A stretch of 64,000 nt of DNA from positions 806,001 to 870,000 of the forward strand of contig CP155566.1 of the NCBI GenBank assembly GCA_039696685.1. The letters run 5' to 3'. Position 1 is the stretch's first letter. Every line of letters begins with the position of its first letter. This DNA is from Vibrio sp. CDRSL-10 TSBA (GTDB lineage Bacteria; Pseudomonadota; Gammaproteobacteria; Enterobacterales; Vibrionaceae). Shown piece by piece: positions 57,070-64,000 of this stretch. The translations under genes were made by a program, and so were the position numbers. Under the pieces are notes generated by a model. The model did no database searches, was not told where the DNA came from, and was given only the letters and a program-made list of their open reading frames with translations.

Positions 57070-59337
57070 TTAGCCATCTTTTAAAAGTTTTTTGATGATT
57101 TCCTCATTTTTGAACGAAGAATGGACTTTGATCAGCCCTTGGTTGATGGCGTGTTTGCATGATTTACGAATATCGTTCGAGGCAAAACTGGCCGCCGGCG
57201 CGTTATCAATCGCACGCAGATAGACCCAGTGGCTGCTGTTTTCGCGAATACTCAGCTCTCGCGCCACGCTGGCGGCCATCAGCAGAATATCGAGTAACTC
57301 TTTATCATTTATCGCGGTATAAGCGCGCGGCAGGAAAGGATAATCGGCAATCCCCATCCGGATGGTACGATTGAGCGCCCGCTCCGGCTGAAACTCCTGC
57401 ATCCAGTCTTGCACTTTATTACACAGTATTTCCGGTGGTTGATCGCGGTCGCTGCACGGTTCGATGTAGAGCAGGTTGGCATCAGAGAAGTGGTATAAGC
57501 GCGCCTCTTCACCGAGCTTGGATTGAATGAACTCACCAAAGGCGTGCTCCAGCTCAAGTCCGGCACTGTAGCCGTGCTGCAGGTACATGTTGCGCAGGAA
57601 AGGCACATCAATCATGGCGAACCGTAAGCGGTCGTTGAGCGGTTCATGAATCAGCTCGCTGATGTGCCACTGTTCATAGCTCTGGCTGCTTTTTTCCAGC
57701 GTCGATAACAGTTTGGAGTTGAGCATACGCAGGTTGTGCAGTCGTGAACGCGAGTGGGTATACAGGTTGGTATTGAGCTCGGCAATCTCTTCTTTCTGGC
57801 GTTGCAGCAGGTAGCCGCGGCGCAGCACAATCAGGAAAAACACAGCGCTGGCAATAAACAGCGCAAAGGCAATTTTCTGGAATTTGCTGTATTCGCGCTT
57901 GGTATCCTGCAGCTCTTTTTCCTGACCGACCAGATGCAGTGTCTGTTCGACAAACTCTTTTTGCTGGCGGAAAGCATCTTCACTGATTTGATTGAGTTTT
58001 TCCTGGCGGATCTTGGCGATTGAGTTGCTGTGTTTGACGCTGCTTAATGCGTTGGCATAGTCGCCGCGTTGTTCATAACCCAGAGACAGCAGATGATAGG
58101 CCTGCTCTTCCATCGCCAGATCGCCGATATCATGGCTGACAAACAGCGCCTGCTGAGCCTGTTCAATCACCTGACTGCTCTGCTGCTGATGGTAAGCCAG
58201 ACCGGCTTTGAGCAACGCTGCACGGCCTTTAAGCTGCGGAATATCGGTGTAGTTGAGCATATCTTCCGCCCGTACCAGATACTGCTCGGCGAGCGGATAG
58301 TTGAAGAGTTGCAGGTACGTGGCAGCCAGGCTGAGGCGTACTTCTATCACGCTGTGCAGATTGTTGTCACCGCTCTCATGGTCGATGACGTTAAAGTAAT
58401 GCACCAGAGCGAGGTTATATTTGCCTTGCAGGAAGTAGACGTCGCCCATACGTTTCAGCACCGCAGCCAGAGCCGGCGATTTGTCGTAGTTGTCGTAAAA
58501 ATCGGCCGCCTGGGACAGATGAACCAGAGTTTTATCCAGCACGCGGCGTTCATAGAACAGCTGGGCCAGTAAGGTGTTGGTTTTCGCCAGCAGGGCACCG
58601 TCATTATCTTCAATCGCACTCCAGTACGACATCAGCAATTCAGACAGCGCCAGATTGTAGCGCTCGTGAGTCAGGTAATGCTGGCCTACTTCAAGATGGT
58701 ATTCGATTTGCTGCTGCGGCGACGGCAGGCTGTCGATATAGGGTTTGGCTTCGGCAAACAGACGGTCAGCCAGTTCAACATCATTGGCGCGTGAGGCGAT
58801 TTCCGCACGCAGCATGGTCATCTTGTAATTGATGCCCTTGGCGAGTTGATCGGAATTTTCCAGCGCTTCGTAGCGTTTGGCGATGTCACGCAGTTTTTCC
58901 CGCGCAGCAGAAGCATCGCCGTCATCCATCCATTGCAGACGCACCAGCAGGGTGTCGACGTCGAGTTCGAGAAAAGCCAGCTGATACTGCTGGGCCAGCT
59001 TACGTGCTTCTTCCAGAACCTGAAATGCCATGTGCGGAAAACCAAGCTGGTACTGCGCTTTGGCAATGATTTTCATCGCATCGATAGTACTGCCGGGGGT
59101 ACGTACCCGGCTGTCGGTCTCGTCGCGGCTGATACTGGACGGCGTTTTTTCCACTTTATCAGCCAGTTTTCGCTGGGCGAGATAGTCGGTCGCGAGTGCT
59201 TTGGCCTGCTTGGGAGAGATTTCCACCAGGCCGTTTGCTTCATTCAGTGTCGGAGACGAATAAATGGTCGCCTGAGACCAGGTTGCAAAACAGAGCAGGG
59301 TCAGACCCAGCCAGTGCTGCCAGCGAAAACGAGTCAT
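57070..59337 (-). CDS. TPR-repeat membrane protein with degenerate GGDEF-like C-terminal domain
   Basis: A 755-residue protein. A signal peptide (FRWQHWLGLTLLCFATWSQA) leads to a large periplasmic TPR region (about 90-450; for example LAQLFYERRVLDKTLVHLSQ and MGDVYFLQGKYNLALVHYFN). A coiled coil and one membrane helix (KIAFALFIASAVFFLIVL, near 486-505) follow. The cytoplasmic C-terminal 200 residues (RFAMIDVPFLRNMYLQHGYS) have the outline of a GGDEF fold, but there is no GGDEF motif, so it would sense or bind rather than synthesise. It starts 16 bases after queF and is presumably co-transcribed. The family role is unknown. Confidence 0.8.
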   Translation of the reverse strand: MTRFRWQHWLGLTLLCFATWSQATIYSSPTLNEANGLVEISPKQAKALATDYLAQRKLADKVEKTPSSISRDETDSRVRTPGSTIDAMKIIAKAQYQLGFPHMAFQVLEEARKLAQQYQLAFLELDVDTLLVRLQWMDDGDASAAREKLRDIAKRYEALENSDQLAKGINYKMTMLRAEIASRANDVELADRLFAEAKPYIDSLPSPQQQIEYHLEVGQHYLTHERYNLALSELLMSYWSAIEDNDGALLAKTNTLLAQLFYERRVLDKTLVHLSQAADFYDNYDKSPALAAVLKRMGDVYFLQGKYNLALVHYFNVIDHESGDNNLHSVIEVRLSLAATYLQLFNYPLAEQYLVRAEDMLNYTDIPQLKGRAALLKAGLAYHQQQSSQVIEQAQQALFVSHDIGDLAMEEQAYHLLSLGYEQRGDYANALSSVKHSNSIAKIRQEKLNQISEDAFRQQKEFVEQTLHLVGQEKELQDTKREYSKFQKIAFALFIASAVFFLIVLRRGYLLQRQKEEIAELNTNLYTHSRSRLHNLRMLNSKLLSTLEKSSQSYEQWHISELIHEPLNDRLRFAMIDVPFLRNMYLQHGYSAGLELEHAFGEFIQSKLGEEARLYHFSDANLLYIEPCSDRDQPPEILCNKVQDWMQEFQPERALNRTIRMGIADYPFLPRAYTAINDKELLDILLMAASVARELSIRENSSHWVYLRAIDNAPAASFASNDIRKSCKHAINQGLIKVHSSFKNEEIIKKLLKDG

Positions 59338-59353
59338 GCTGTCCGAAATCCTT

Positions 59354-60241
59354 TTATTGACGAGCCATACGTTGGTTGTGCGCAGGTGCGGACTGCTGCG
59401 TGGAACGGAACGGATTGATATCCAGTCCGCCACGGCGGGTATAGCGCGCCTGTACCGTCAGTGACTCCGGCTGACAGTAACGGGTGATGTCGGTGAAAAT
59501 ACGCTCGACACACTGCTCGTGAAATTCGTTGTGTTCACGGAATGAGACGATGTAACGCAGCAGAGCTTCGCGGTCGATTTTTGGCCCGCGGTAAGCGATT
59601 TCGACGCTGCCCCAGTCCGGCTGGTTGGTGATCAGGCAGTTGGACTTGAGCAGGTGGCTGTGTAGGGTCTCCTCAACGATTTCCGTGCCGGTTGAATTGT
59701 TTTCGATACAGACTGAATTATTTTCGATACAGACTGAATTGTGCAACAGGCGGTCATCGAAGTCGTAACTGACAATCTCAATATCCTGGTCGTCGATGCA
59801 TTCGCCCTGCATGGTGACAATTGGTTGCGCGGTGTAGGCGCTGAGCGGTTTGACGTCTACCGTGACGCTTTCGCCGGCACAGGCGGAGAGGTCTTTAACC
59901 AGACACTGCTGCACGCTTTGCCAGTCGGCGAAACGAGTCTGGTTGAAACTGTTCAGGTAAAGCTTGAATGACTTGGACTCGATCAGATTGGCGCTGGTGG
60001 CCGGAATAGCAACTTCGCCGATCGCGACCTGAGGCAGGCCTTTGTCATTCAGCCAGGAGAGTTCATACAAGGTCCAGATGTCACAGCCCTGAAACGGCAG
60101 TGTATCGCCAAGGTTAAGGTCGTCACGGTTCAGGCTACGCGGCACTGGTTGCAAAAGAGAAGGGTCATATTGATTGGCGTATTCGGTGGTTTTACCCAGG
60201 GTTAAACCCGCCAGTTCTTTTGCGTCAGAATATTTGCTCAT
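59354..60241 (-). CDS. queF: NADPH-dependent 7-cyano-7-deazaguanine reductase QueF
   Basis: Reduces preQ0 to preQ1 in queuosine synthesis. The 295-residue bimodular form has the N-terminal domain with [20 protein letters not shown] and the NADPH/preQ0 motif [20 protein letters not shown]. The catalytic Cys in [18 protein letters not shown] and the tail [14 protein letters not shown] follow. It is odd in carrying an exact 21-base tandem duplication (59694-59745) that repeats NNSVCIE just before the conserved [14 protein letters not shown]. The insertion is in a surface-loop position, so function may be kept. Confidence 0.95.
   Translation of the reverse strand: MSKYSDAKELAGLTLGKTTEYANQYDPSLLQPVPRSLNRDDLNLGDTLPFQGCDIWTLYELSWLNDKGLPQVAIGEVAIPATSANLIESKSFKLYLNSFNQTRFADWQSVQQCLVKDLSACAGESVTVDVKPLSAYTAQPIVTMQGECIDDQDIEIVSYDFDDRLLHNSVCIENNSVCIENNSTGTEIVEETLHSHLLKSNCLITNQPDWGSVEIAYRGPKIDREALLRYIVSFREHNEFHEQCVERIFTDITRYCQPESLTVQARYTRRGGLDINPFRSTQQSAPAHNQRMARQ
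59694..59745 (-). repeat. 21-base in-frame tandem duplication inside queF
   Basis: The unit TTTTCGATACAGACTGAATT, plus one base, occurs twice in a row with a partial third edge. It encodes a repeated 7-residue block NNSVCIE. Such a duplication can expand or contract by slippage without breaking the frame. Confidence 0.8.
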
Positions 60242-60338
60242 ACTTTACAGTCAATTCGATTAGAATAACCGGAATTCTACGCAATACCGCCGCGTGTGTC
60301 ATCTGGCAGGCGCGACTAACTCAACAATGGAGAACTTC

Positions 60339-60884
60339 ATGGCACATTCCGTGGCCCGGGCTTTATTCTCATTCAGTCAACGCTATCTTGATGCAGTGCA
60401 GCACAAGCATCAGAGTCTGCCCTACAACGAGGAGCTGCTTGGTCTGGCTTCTGAGTGTGTGGTGCGCACTCTGGTCGGTGGCGTCGAGTGGCAACCGGTC
60501 GAGCGTGAGACGCCGGTTGATCTGGCGAATGTCGAGCGTGGCATGGAACTGACCTTACATGAAGATATTGGCCATTTTTACGGTTCACAGTTTGCCGCCG
60601 ATATGCCGGCGACCTGGCGAGGTGAAGCGCTGACGCTGCTTCAGGTCTGGAGCGATGAGGATTTTTCCCGTCTGCAGGAGAATATCCTGGGACATCTGGT
60701 GATGCAGCGTCGTCTGAAACAGAAACCGACCGTGTTTATCGCGACTACAGAGGATGAGATGGACGTGATCTCTATCTGTAATCTGACCGGCCAGGTGATT
60801 CTGGAAACGCTGGGCACGGATAAGCGCCGGGTATTGAGCTGTGATGTGGCAGAGTTTTTAACCCAGTTAGAGCCGGCGGTGTAA
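60339..60884 (+). CDS. syd: SecY-interacting protein Syd
   Basis: A 181-residue peripheral membrane protein that binds SecY and can strip unassembled subunits from the translocon. It starts [20 protein letters not shown], with the conserved [35 protein letters not shown] and [20 protein letters not shown]. The ATG at 60339 with AGAAC upstream is preferred to the earlier frame start at 60294. It is divergent from queF, the usual vibrio order, and 3 bases separate it from the next gene. Confidence 0.94.
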   Translation: MAHSVARALFSFSQRYLDAVQHKHQSLPYNEELLGLASECVVRTLVGGVEWQPVERETPVDLANVERGMELTLHEDIGHFYGSQFAADMPATWRGEALTLLQVWSDEDFSRLQENILGHLVMQRRLKQKPTVFIATTEDEMDVISICNLTGQVILETLGTDKRRVLSCDVAEFLTQLEPAV

Positions 60885-60887
60885 GTT

Positions 60888-61664
60888 ATGTTTGTGGTTG
60901 AACTTCAGTTTGAATGCTTTGATAACACCACCATCAGTGCCGTCGATAAGGCCGTGAATGGTCTGATGGACGCGCTGCGCTACAACGGTCAGGTGCTGGG
61001 GCGTGAATTCCCAATGGTGCTGGGAGACGGCGAATTTTTTGTCCGCGCCGTGTGTCCGGAGCAGGAGAGTCTGCACCCGAAAAATCATTCGGATTTTGTT
61101 AAGGTGTGTATCGGTCGTCTGGCTGAAGCCAGCCTGCTGGCACCGAAAGTGCGCCTGCTGGGGCGCGACATCAATTCAGAGCAGGCAGCCGAAGAGGAAA
61201 CGCCGAGCTGGCAGGTGCTGTATACCACTTACGTGCATACCTGTTCACCGCTGCGCAGCGGCGAGAGTCTGCTGCCGATCCCGCTTTATCGTAATGAACC
61301 AACCTTGAACGGTGACCACAAAGCGGTGATCAAATGGCAGACCGAGTGGCAGGCGTGTGATGAAATCCAGATGGCGGGTGGCTGCAAAGCGGAGTTTGCC
61401 GCACTGCATGAAATCTGCGATGCCGACAGCGATCTGTTCCGTCGTGGCTGGGATCTGCGCGGCCGGATCGAGTTTCTGACTAAGGTACCGACTTACTATT
61501 ACCAGTACCGGGTCGGTGGCAGCAGTTTGGCTGAGGAGAAGGCGCGCCCTTGTCCTAAGTGTGGTGCTGAGTGGCTGCTTGAAGAGCCGCTGCATGATAT
61601 TTTTCACTTTAAATGCGACAGCTGCCGGATTGTCTCCAATATTTCCTGGGATCACCTGAAATAG
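60888..61664 (+). CDS. Zinc-ribbon-containing protein (DUF2310)
   Basis: A 258-residue protein of the DUF2310 family, conserved beside syd in vibrios and relatives. The N-terminal part is alpha/beta (VVELQFECFDNTTISAVDKA). The C-terminus carries a four-cysteine zinc ribbon, CPKC near residue 225 and CDSC near residue 245 (ARPCPKCGAEWLLEEPLHDI, FKCDSCRIVSNISWDHLK). It forms an operon with syd (3-base gap). The function is unknown. Confidence 0.9.
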   Translation: MFVVELQFECFDNTTISAVDKAVNGLMDALRYNGQVLGREFPMVLGDGEFFVRAVCPEQESLHPKNHSDFVKVCIGRLAEASLLAPKVRLLGRDINSEQAAEEETPSWQVLYTTYVHTCSPLRSGESLLPIPLYRNEPTLNGDHKAVIKWQTEWQACDEIQMAGGCKAEFAALHEICDADSDLFRRGWDLRGRIEFLTKVPTYYYQYRVGGSSLAEEKARPCPKCGAEWLLEEPLHDIFHFKCDSCRIVSNISWDHLK

Positions 61665-61724
61665 TCAGGGCCAGGCAATCTGTTGGCAGCAGCAGCGTTT
61701 GCACGCAATAAATTTGCACGCAAT

Positions 61725-61755
61725 AAAAAAGGTTGGCCAGTGGCCAACCTTTTTT
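61725..61755. terminator. Bidirectional terminator between the zinc-ribbon gene and metQ
   Basis: AAAAAAGGTTGGCCA and TGGCCAACCTTTTTT form a near-perfect stem with T runs on both strands between convergent genes. Confidence 0.88.
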
Positions 61756-61790
61756 GTGGGTTCAGTGTACTGTGTACCGCTAGGCAGTAA

Positions 61791-62600
61791 TTACCAGCCT
61801 TTTACTGAGCCACCGTTGAAGATTTCAGAAGCTGCTTTGTCTACTTCTTCAGTCTGGTAAGCTTTCAGGAAGTTCTGTACGTTTTCAGCATTCACGTTGT
61901 CTTGACGAGCAACCAGCAGGTTTACGTATGGAGATTCTTTATCTTCTACGAACACGCCGTCTTTTTCTGGTGTCAGGCCGATTGAGCTTGCGAATGTGCT
62001 GTTGATGATCGCCAGTTCAACGTCGTCCAGTGAGCGTGGCAGCTGAGGCGCTTCCAGTTCAACGATACGGAAGTTTTTCGGGTTTTCAGCGATGTCACGT
62101 ACAGTCGCTTCCAGACCAGCACCTTCACGTAGCTTGATCAGACCTTGTTGCTCAAGCAGGATCAGAGAACGGCCCAGGTTAGTTGGATCGTTTGGTACTG
62201 CGATACGTGCGCCTTCCTGCAGTTGGTCAACTGAAGTGATTTGCTTTGAGTAGGCTGCGATTGGGTATACAAAAGTGTTGCCTACGATTGCCAGTTTGTA
62301 ACCACGGTCAGCAATCTGCTTGTCCAGGTATGGTTTGTGCTGGAATGCGTTAGCGTCGATAGAACCGTCATCCAGAGCCGCGTTTGGTGTTACGTAGTCA
62401 GTGAACGTGACCAGTTCTACATCCAGGTCGTATTTCTGTTTGGCAACTTTAGCAGCAACTTCAGCAACCTGAGCTTCAGCACCGGCGATAACACCGATTT
62501 TTACTTTGCTGTTGTCTACGGCTTTATCACCACAACCAGCCAGAACCAGCGCTGATGCAGCCGCAGCGATAGCCAGTAAACCTTTAAGGTTAAATTTCAT
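61791..62600 (-). CDS. metQ: Methionine ABC transporter substrate-binding lipoprotein MetQ
   Basis: Periplasmic methionine-binding lipoprotein, 269 residues. The lipobox LAGC follows the signal peptide (LLAIAAAASALVLAGC, Cys near 22). The NlpA family pattern is clear: VKIGVIAGAEAQVAEVAAKV, VTFTDYVTPNAALDDGSIDA, NAFQHKPYLDKQIADRGYKL and the GARIAVPNDPTNLGRSLILL segment. It is last in metN-metI-metQ, with a gap of 78 bases after metI. Methionine control (MetJ) would act upstream of metN, outside the window. Confidence 0.96.
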   Translation of the reverse strand: MKFNLKGLLAIAAAASALVLAGCGDKAVDNSKVKIGVIAGAEAQVAEVAAKVAKQKYDLDVELVTFTDYVTPNAALDDGSIDANAFQHKPYLDKQIADRGYKLAIVGNTFVYPIAAYSKQITSVDQLQEGARIAVPNDPTNLGRSLILLEQQGLIKLREGAGLEATVRDIAENPKNFRIVELEAPQLPRSLDDVELAIINSTFASSIGLTPEKDGVFVEDKESPYVNLLVARQDNVNAENVQNFLKAYQTEEVDKAASEIFNGGSVKGW

Positions 62601-62678
62601 AATATTCTCCTTGTTATAAACTTTTTAACGTATCTGTGTTTGTTAACGTAACTATGTTGTGTCTACGAAAAGAACGGT

Positions 62679-63356
62679 TTATCTGTGATCGACGCGGCGT
62701 ACCAGATTGTCACCGACCGATTGAATAATTTGTACCAGCACAATCAGCATCACTACGGTCACTGTCATCACTGAGATGTCGTAACGGTGGAAGCCGTAAC
62801 GGATTGCGACGTCACCCAGACCACCGCCACCAACAGTACCGGCCATCGCTGAGTAGCTGACCAGAGTCACCAGCGTAATGGTGATAGAGTTGATGATGGT
62901 TGGCATCGCTTCCGGCAGCAGCACTTTGCTGATGATCTGCATCGGAGTTGCACCCATTGACTGAGCCGCTTCAACCAGACCGCTTGGTACTTCCAGCAGC
63001 GCGCCTTCAATCAGACGCGCGACAAACGGGATAGCACCGATAGTCAGCGGAACGATAGCGGCTGTGGTACCGATAAAGGTGCCGACAATAATTTTGGTCA
63101 CAGGAATGATTGCAACCATCAGTACCAGGAAAGGTACCGAACGACCGATATTAACAATAGCACCCAATACCTTGTTCAGGCGTGGGTTTTCCAGTAATCC
63201 GCCTTTCTTGCTGGTGTGCAGAATCACACCCAGAGGAATACCAAATACAAAACCGACGATACCTGCTACGGCGACCATGTAGACGGTTTCCCAGGTTGCA
63301 GTTAGGAGAAGATCACCGTTGAGTGACAACCAGCTGCTTACAACATCAAAGGACAT
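62679..63356 (-). CDS. metI: Methionine ABC transporter permease MetI
   Basis: A 225-residue inner membrane permease with about five segments. It has [20 protein letters not shown] near the start, [20 protein letters not shown], the coupling-loop (EAA) motif [20 protein letters not shown] and [19 protein letters not shown]. The ATG at 63356 is the best start; TTG at 63362 is in frame. It overlaps the end of metN by 19 bases, typical of coupled ABC subunits. Confidence 0.96.
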   Translation of the reverse strand: MSFDVVSSWLSLNGDLLLTATWETVYMVAVAGIVGFVFGIPLGVILHTSKKGGLLENPRLNKVLGAIVNIGRSVPFLVLMVAIIPVTKIIVGTFIGTTAAIVPLTIGAIPFVARLIEGALLEVPSGLVEAAQSMGATPMQIISKVLLPEAMPTIINSITITLVTLVSYSAMAGTVGGGGLGDVAIRYGFHRYDISVMTVTVVMLIVLVQIIQSVGDNLVRRVDHR

Positions 63357-64000
63357 AACCAAGAAACCTCTACTTTTACTTTGTGATCGCGAAGGTATTG
63401 CATTGCTGCAATGCTGTCGGCTTCGGTGCCGAAAATCTCAGCTACCATCATGCCGAACTTAACGCCGCCGGCATAATCGATGTCTGAACTCAGAATGCTG
63501 ACATCAATATTATATTTACGCGCGATTTGTGACATCAGTGGTGCATCGACAGTCGCACCGGTGAACTCAAGGCGAACCAGCGGACTGCTGCCTGCGACGC
63601 GCTGCTCATTCAGGCGTGCCTGGTAATCGTCCGGGATCGACAGATCCAGCGTTGAGCGGATAAATTTGTTCGCCAGTTCGGTTTTAGCGTGGGCGAAGAT
63701 GTCACCAACACTGCCTTTCTCAACCAGTTCACCGCCACCGATGATTGCGACTTCGTGACAGATGCTTTTTACCACGTCCATTTCGTGTGTGATCAGCAAC
63801 ATGGTGATGTTCAGTTTGCGGTTAATCTCTTTCAGCAGCTCCAGAATCGACTGGGTGGTGGCCGGATCCAATGCACTGGTCGCTTCGTCACACAGCAGCA
63901 CTTTAGGATCGGAAGCCAGGGCTCGGGCAATCGCCACACGTTGCTTCTGACCACCACTCAGGTTAGCCGGGTAGGTATCACGTTTATCTGCCAGACCAAC
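63338..64000 (-). CDS. metN: Methionine ABC transporter ATP-binding protein MetN, 5' part outside window
   Basis: The C-terminal 220 codons of the ATPase. Visible parts are the signature [20 protein letters not shown], Walker [21 protein letters not shown], the switch His in [20 protein letters not shown], and the C-terminal NIL (ACT-like) domain ([20 protein letters not shown]). That domain binds methionine and closes the transporter when internal methionine is high. Walker A lies beyond the right edge. It is the first visible gene of the metNIQ operon. Confidence 0.96.
   Translation of the reverse strand, partial: VGLADKRDTYPANLSGGQKQRVAIARALASDPKVLLCDEATSALDPATTQSILELLKEINRKLNITMLLITHEMDVVKSICHEVAIIGGGELVEKGSVGDIFAHAKTELANKFIRSTLDLSIPDDYQARLNEQRVAGSSPLVRLEFTGATVDAPLMSQIARKYNIDVSILSSDIDYAGGVKFGMMVAEIFGTEADSIAAMQYLRDHKVKVEVSWLCPLML

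Overview
The window is a piece of a gamma-proteobacterial chromosome, almost certainly Vibrio or a close relative. Supporting signs are a sodium-type polar flagellar motor pair (pomA-pomB), a tmRNA with tag ANDENYALAA beside smpB, the divergent gcvA/GcvB pair, a CsrB-type RNA with an upstream VarA/UvrY-like site, and typical vibrio neighbourhoods (recN-nadK-grpE, ygdD-rlmM, yqcC-truC, dxs-ispA-xseB). Core genes look close to 50% GC, while 4.35-6.96 kb is clearly AT-rich. The species is not determined.

Layout. 1-3.9 kb: a truncated secreted family 3 glycosidase with a small secreted partner, a PAS-GGDEF diguanylate cyclase and a short-chain dehydrogenase. 3.9-8.2 kb: an accessory segment next to ssrA, with a membrane-active toxin and immunity pair, a decayed second copy of its end, a repeat-bearing membrane protein and a truncated IS3-family element. 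8.2-19.8 kb: translation rescue (ssrA, smpB), ratA-rnfH, bamE, SOS-controlled recN, nadK and the heat-shock genes grpE, dnaK and dnaJ, interrupted by a DAACS symporter. 19.8-22.5 kb: a type IV minor pilin cluster. 22.6-25.9 kb: glutathione-dependent formaldehyde detoxification (frmA, fghA) with a divergent LysR regulator. 26-36.9 kb: tadA, a 43-residue basic small protein, mltF, purL, small conserved genes, proS and trmO. 37-42.1 kb: an alternative L36 gene behind a Zur-like palindrome, small conserved genes, a CsrB-family RNA, a GNAT enzyme, yqcC and truC. 42.2-49 kb: isoprenoid genes, pomAB and thiI. 49.2-55.1 kb: GcvB RNA, gcvA, a hydrolase, ygdD, rlmM, xni and ppnN. 55.4-64 kb: a second diguanylate cyclase, a TPR membrane protein, queF, syd, a zinc-ribbon protein and the metNIQ methionine importer.

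Regulation can be read at several points: three LexA-like boxes before recN, sigma-32 promoters before grpE and dnaK, a PurR box at purL, a FliA promoter before pomA, and promoters for GcvB, ssrA and the CsrB-like RNA.

The most unusual signal is window-wide. Fifteen single-base frameshifts break otherwise well-conserved genes, including the normally essential ispA and proS and also dnaK, recN and purL (three times). Each can be repaired by removing one A from a GAAAC (or one T from GTTTC), restoring GAAC/GTTC. That points to a motif-specific sequence error rather than gene decay. GAAC/GTTC is the known, only partly occupied, target of Dnd phosphorothioate DNA modification, so a modified base read as an insertion is a testable explanation. 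The broken genes are listed here as single CDSs with the break position noted.
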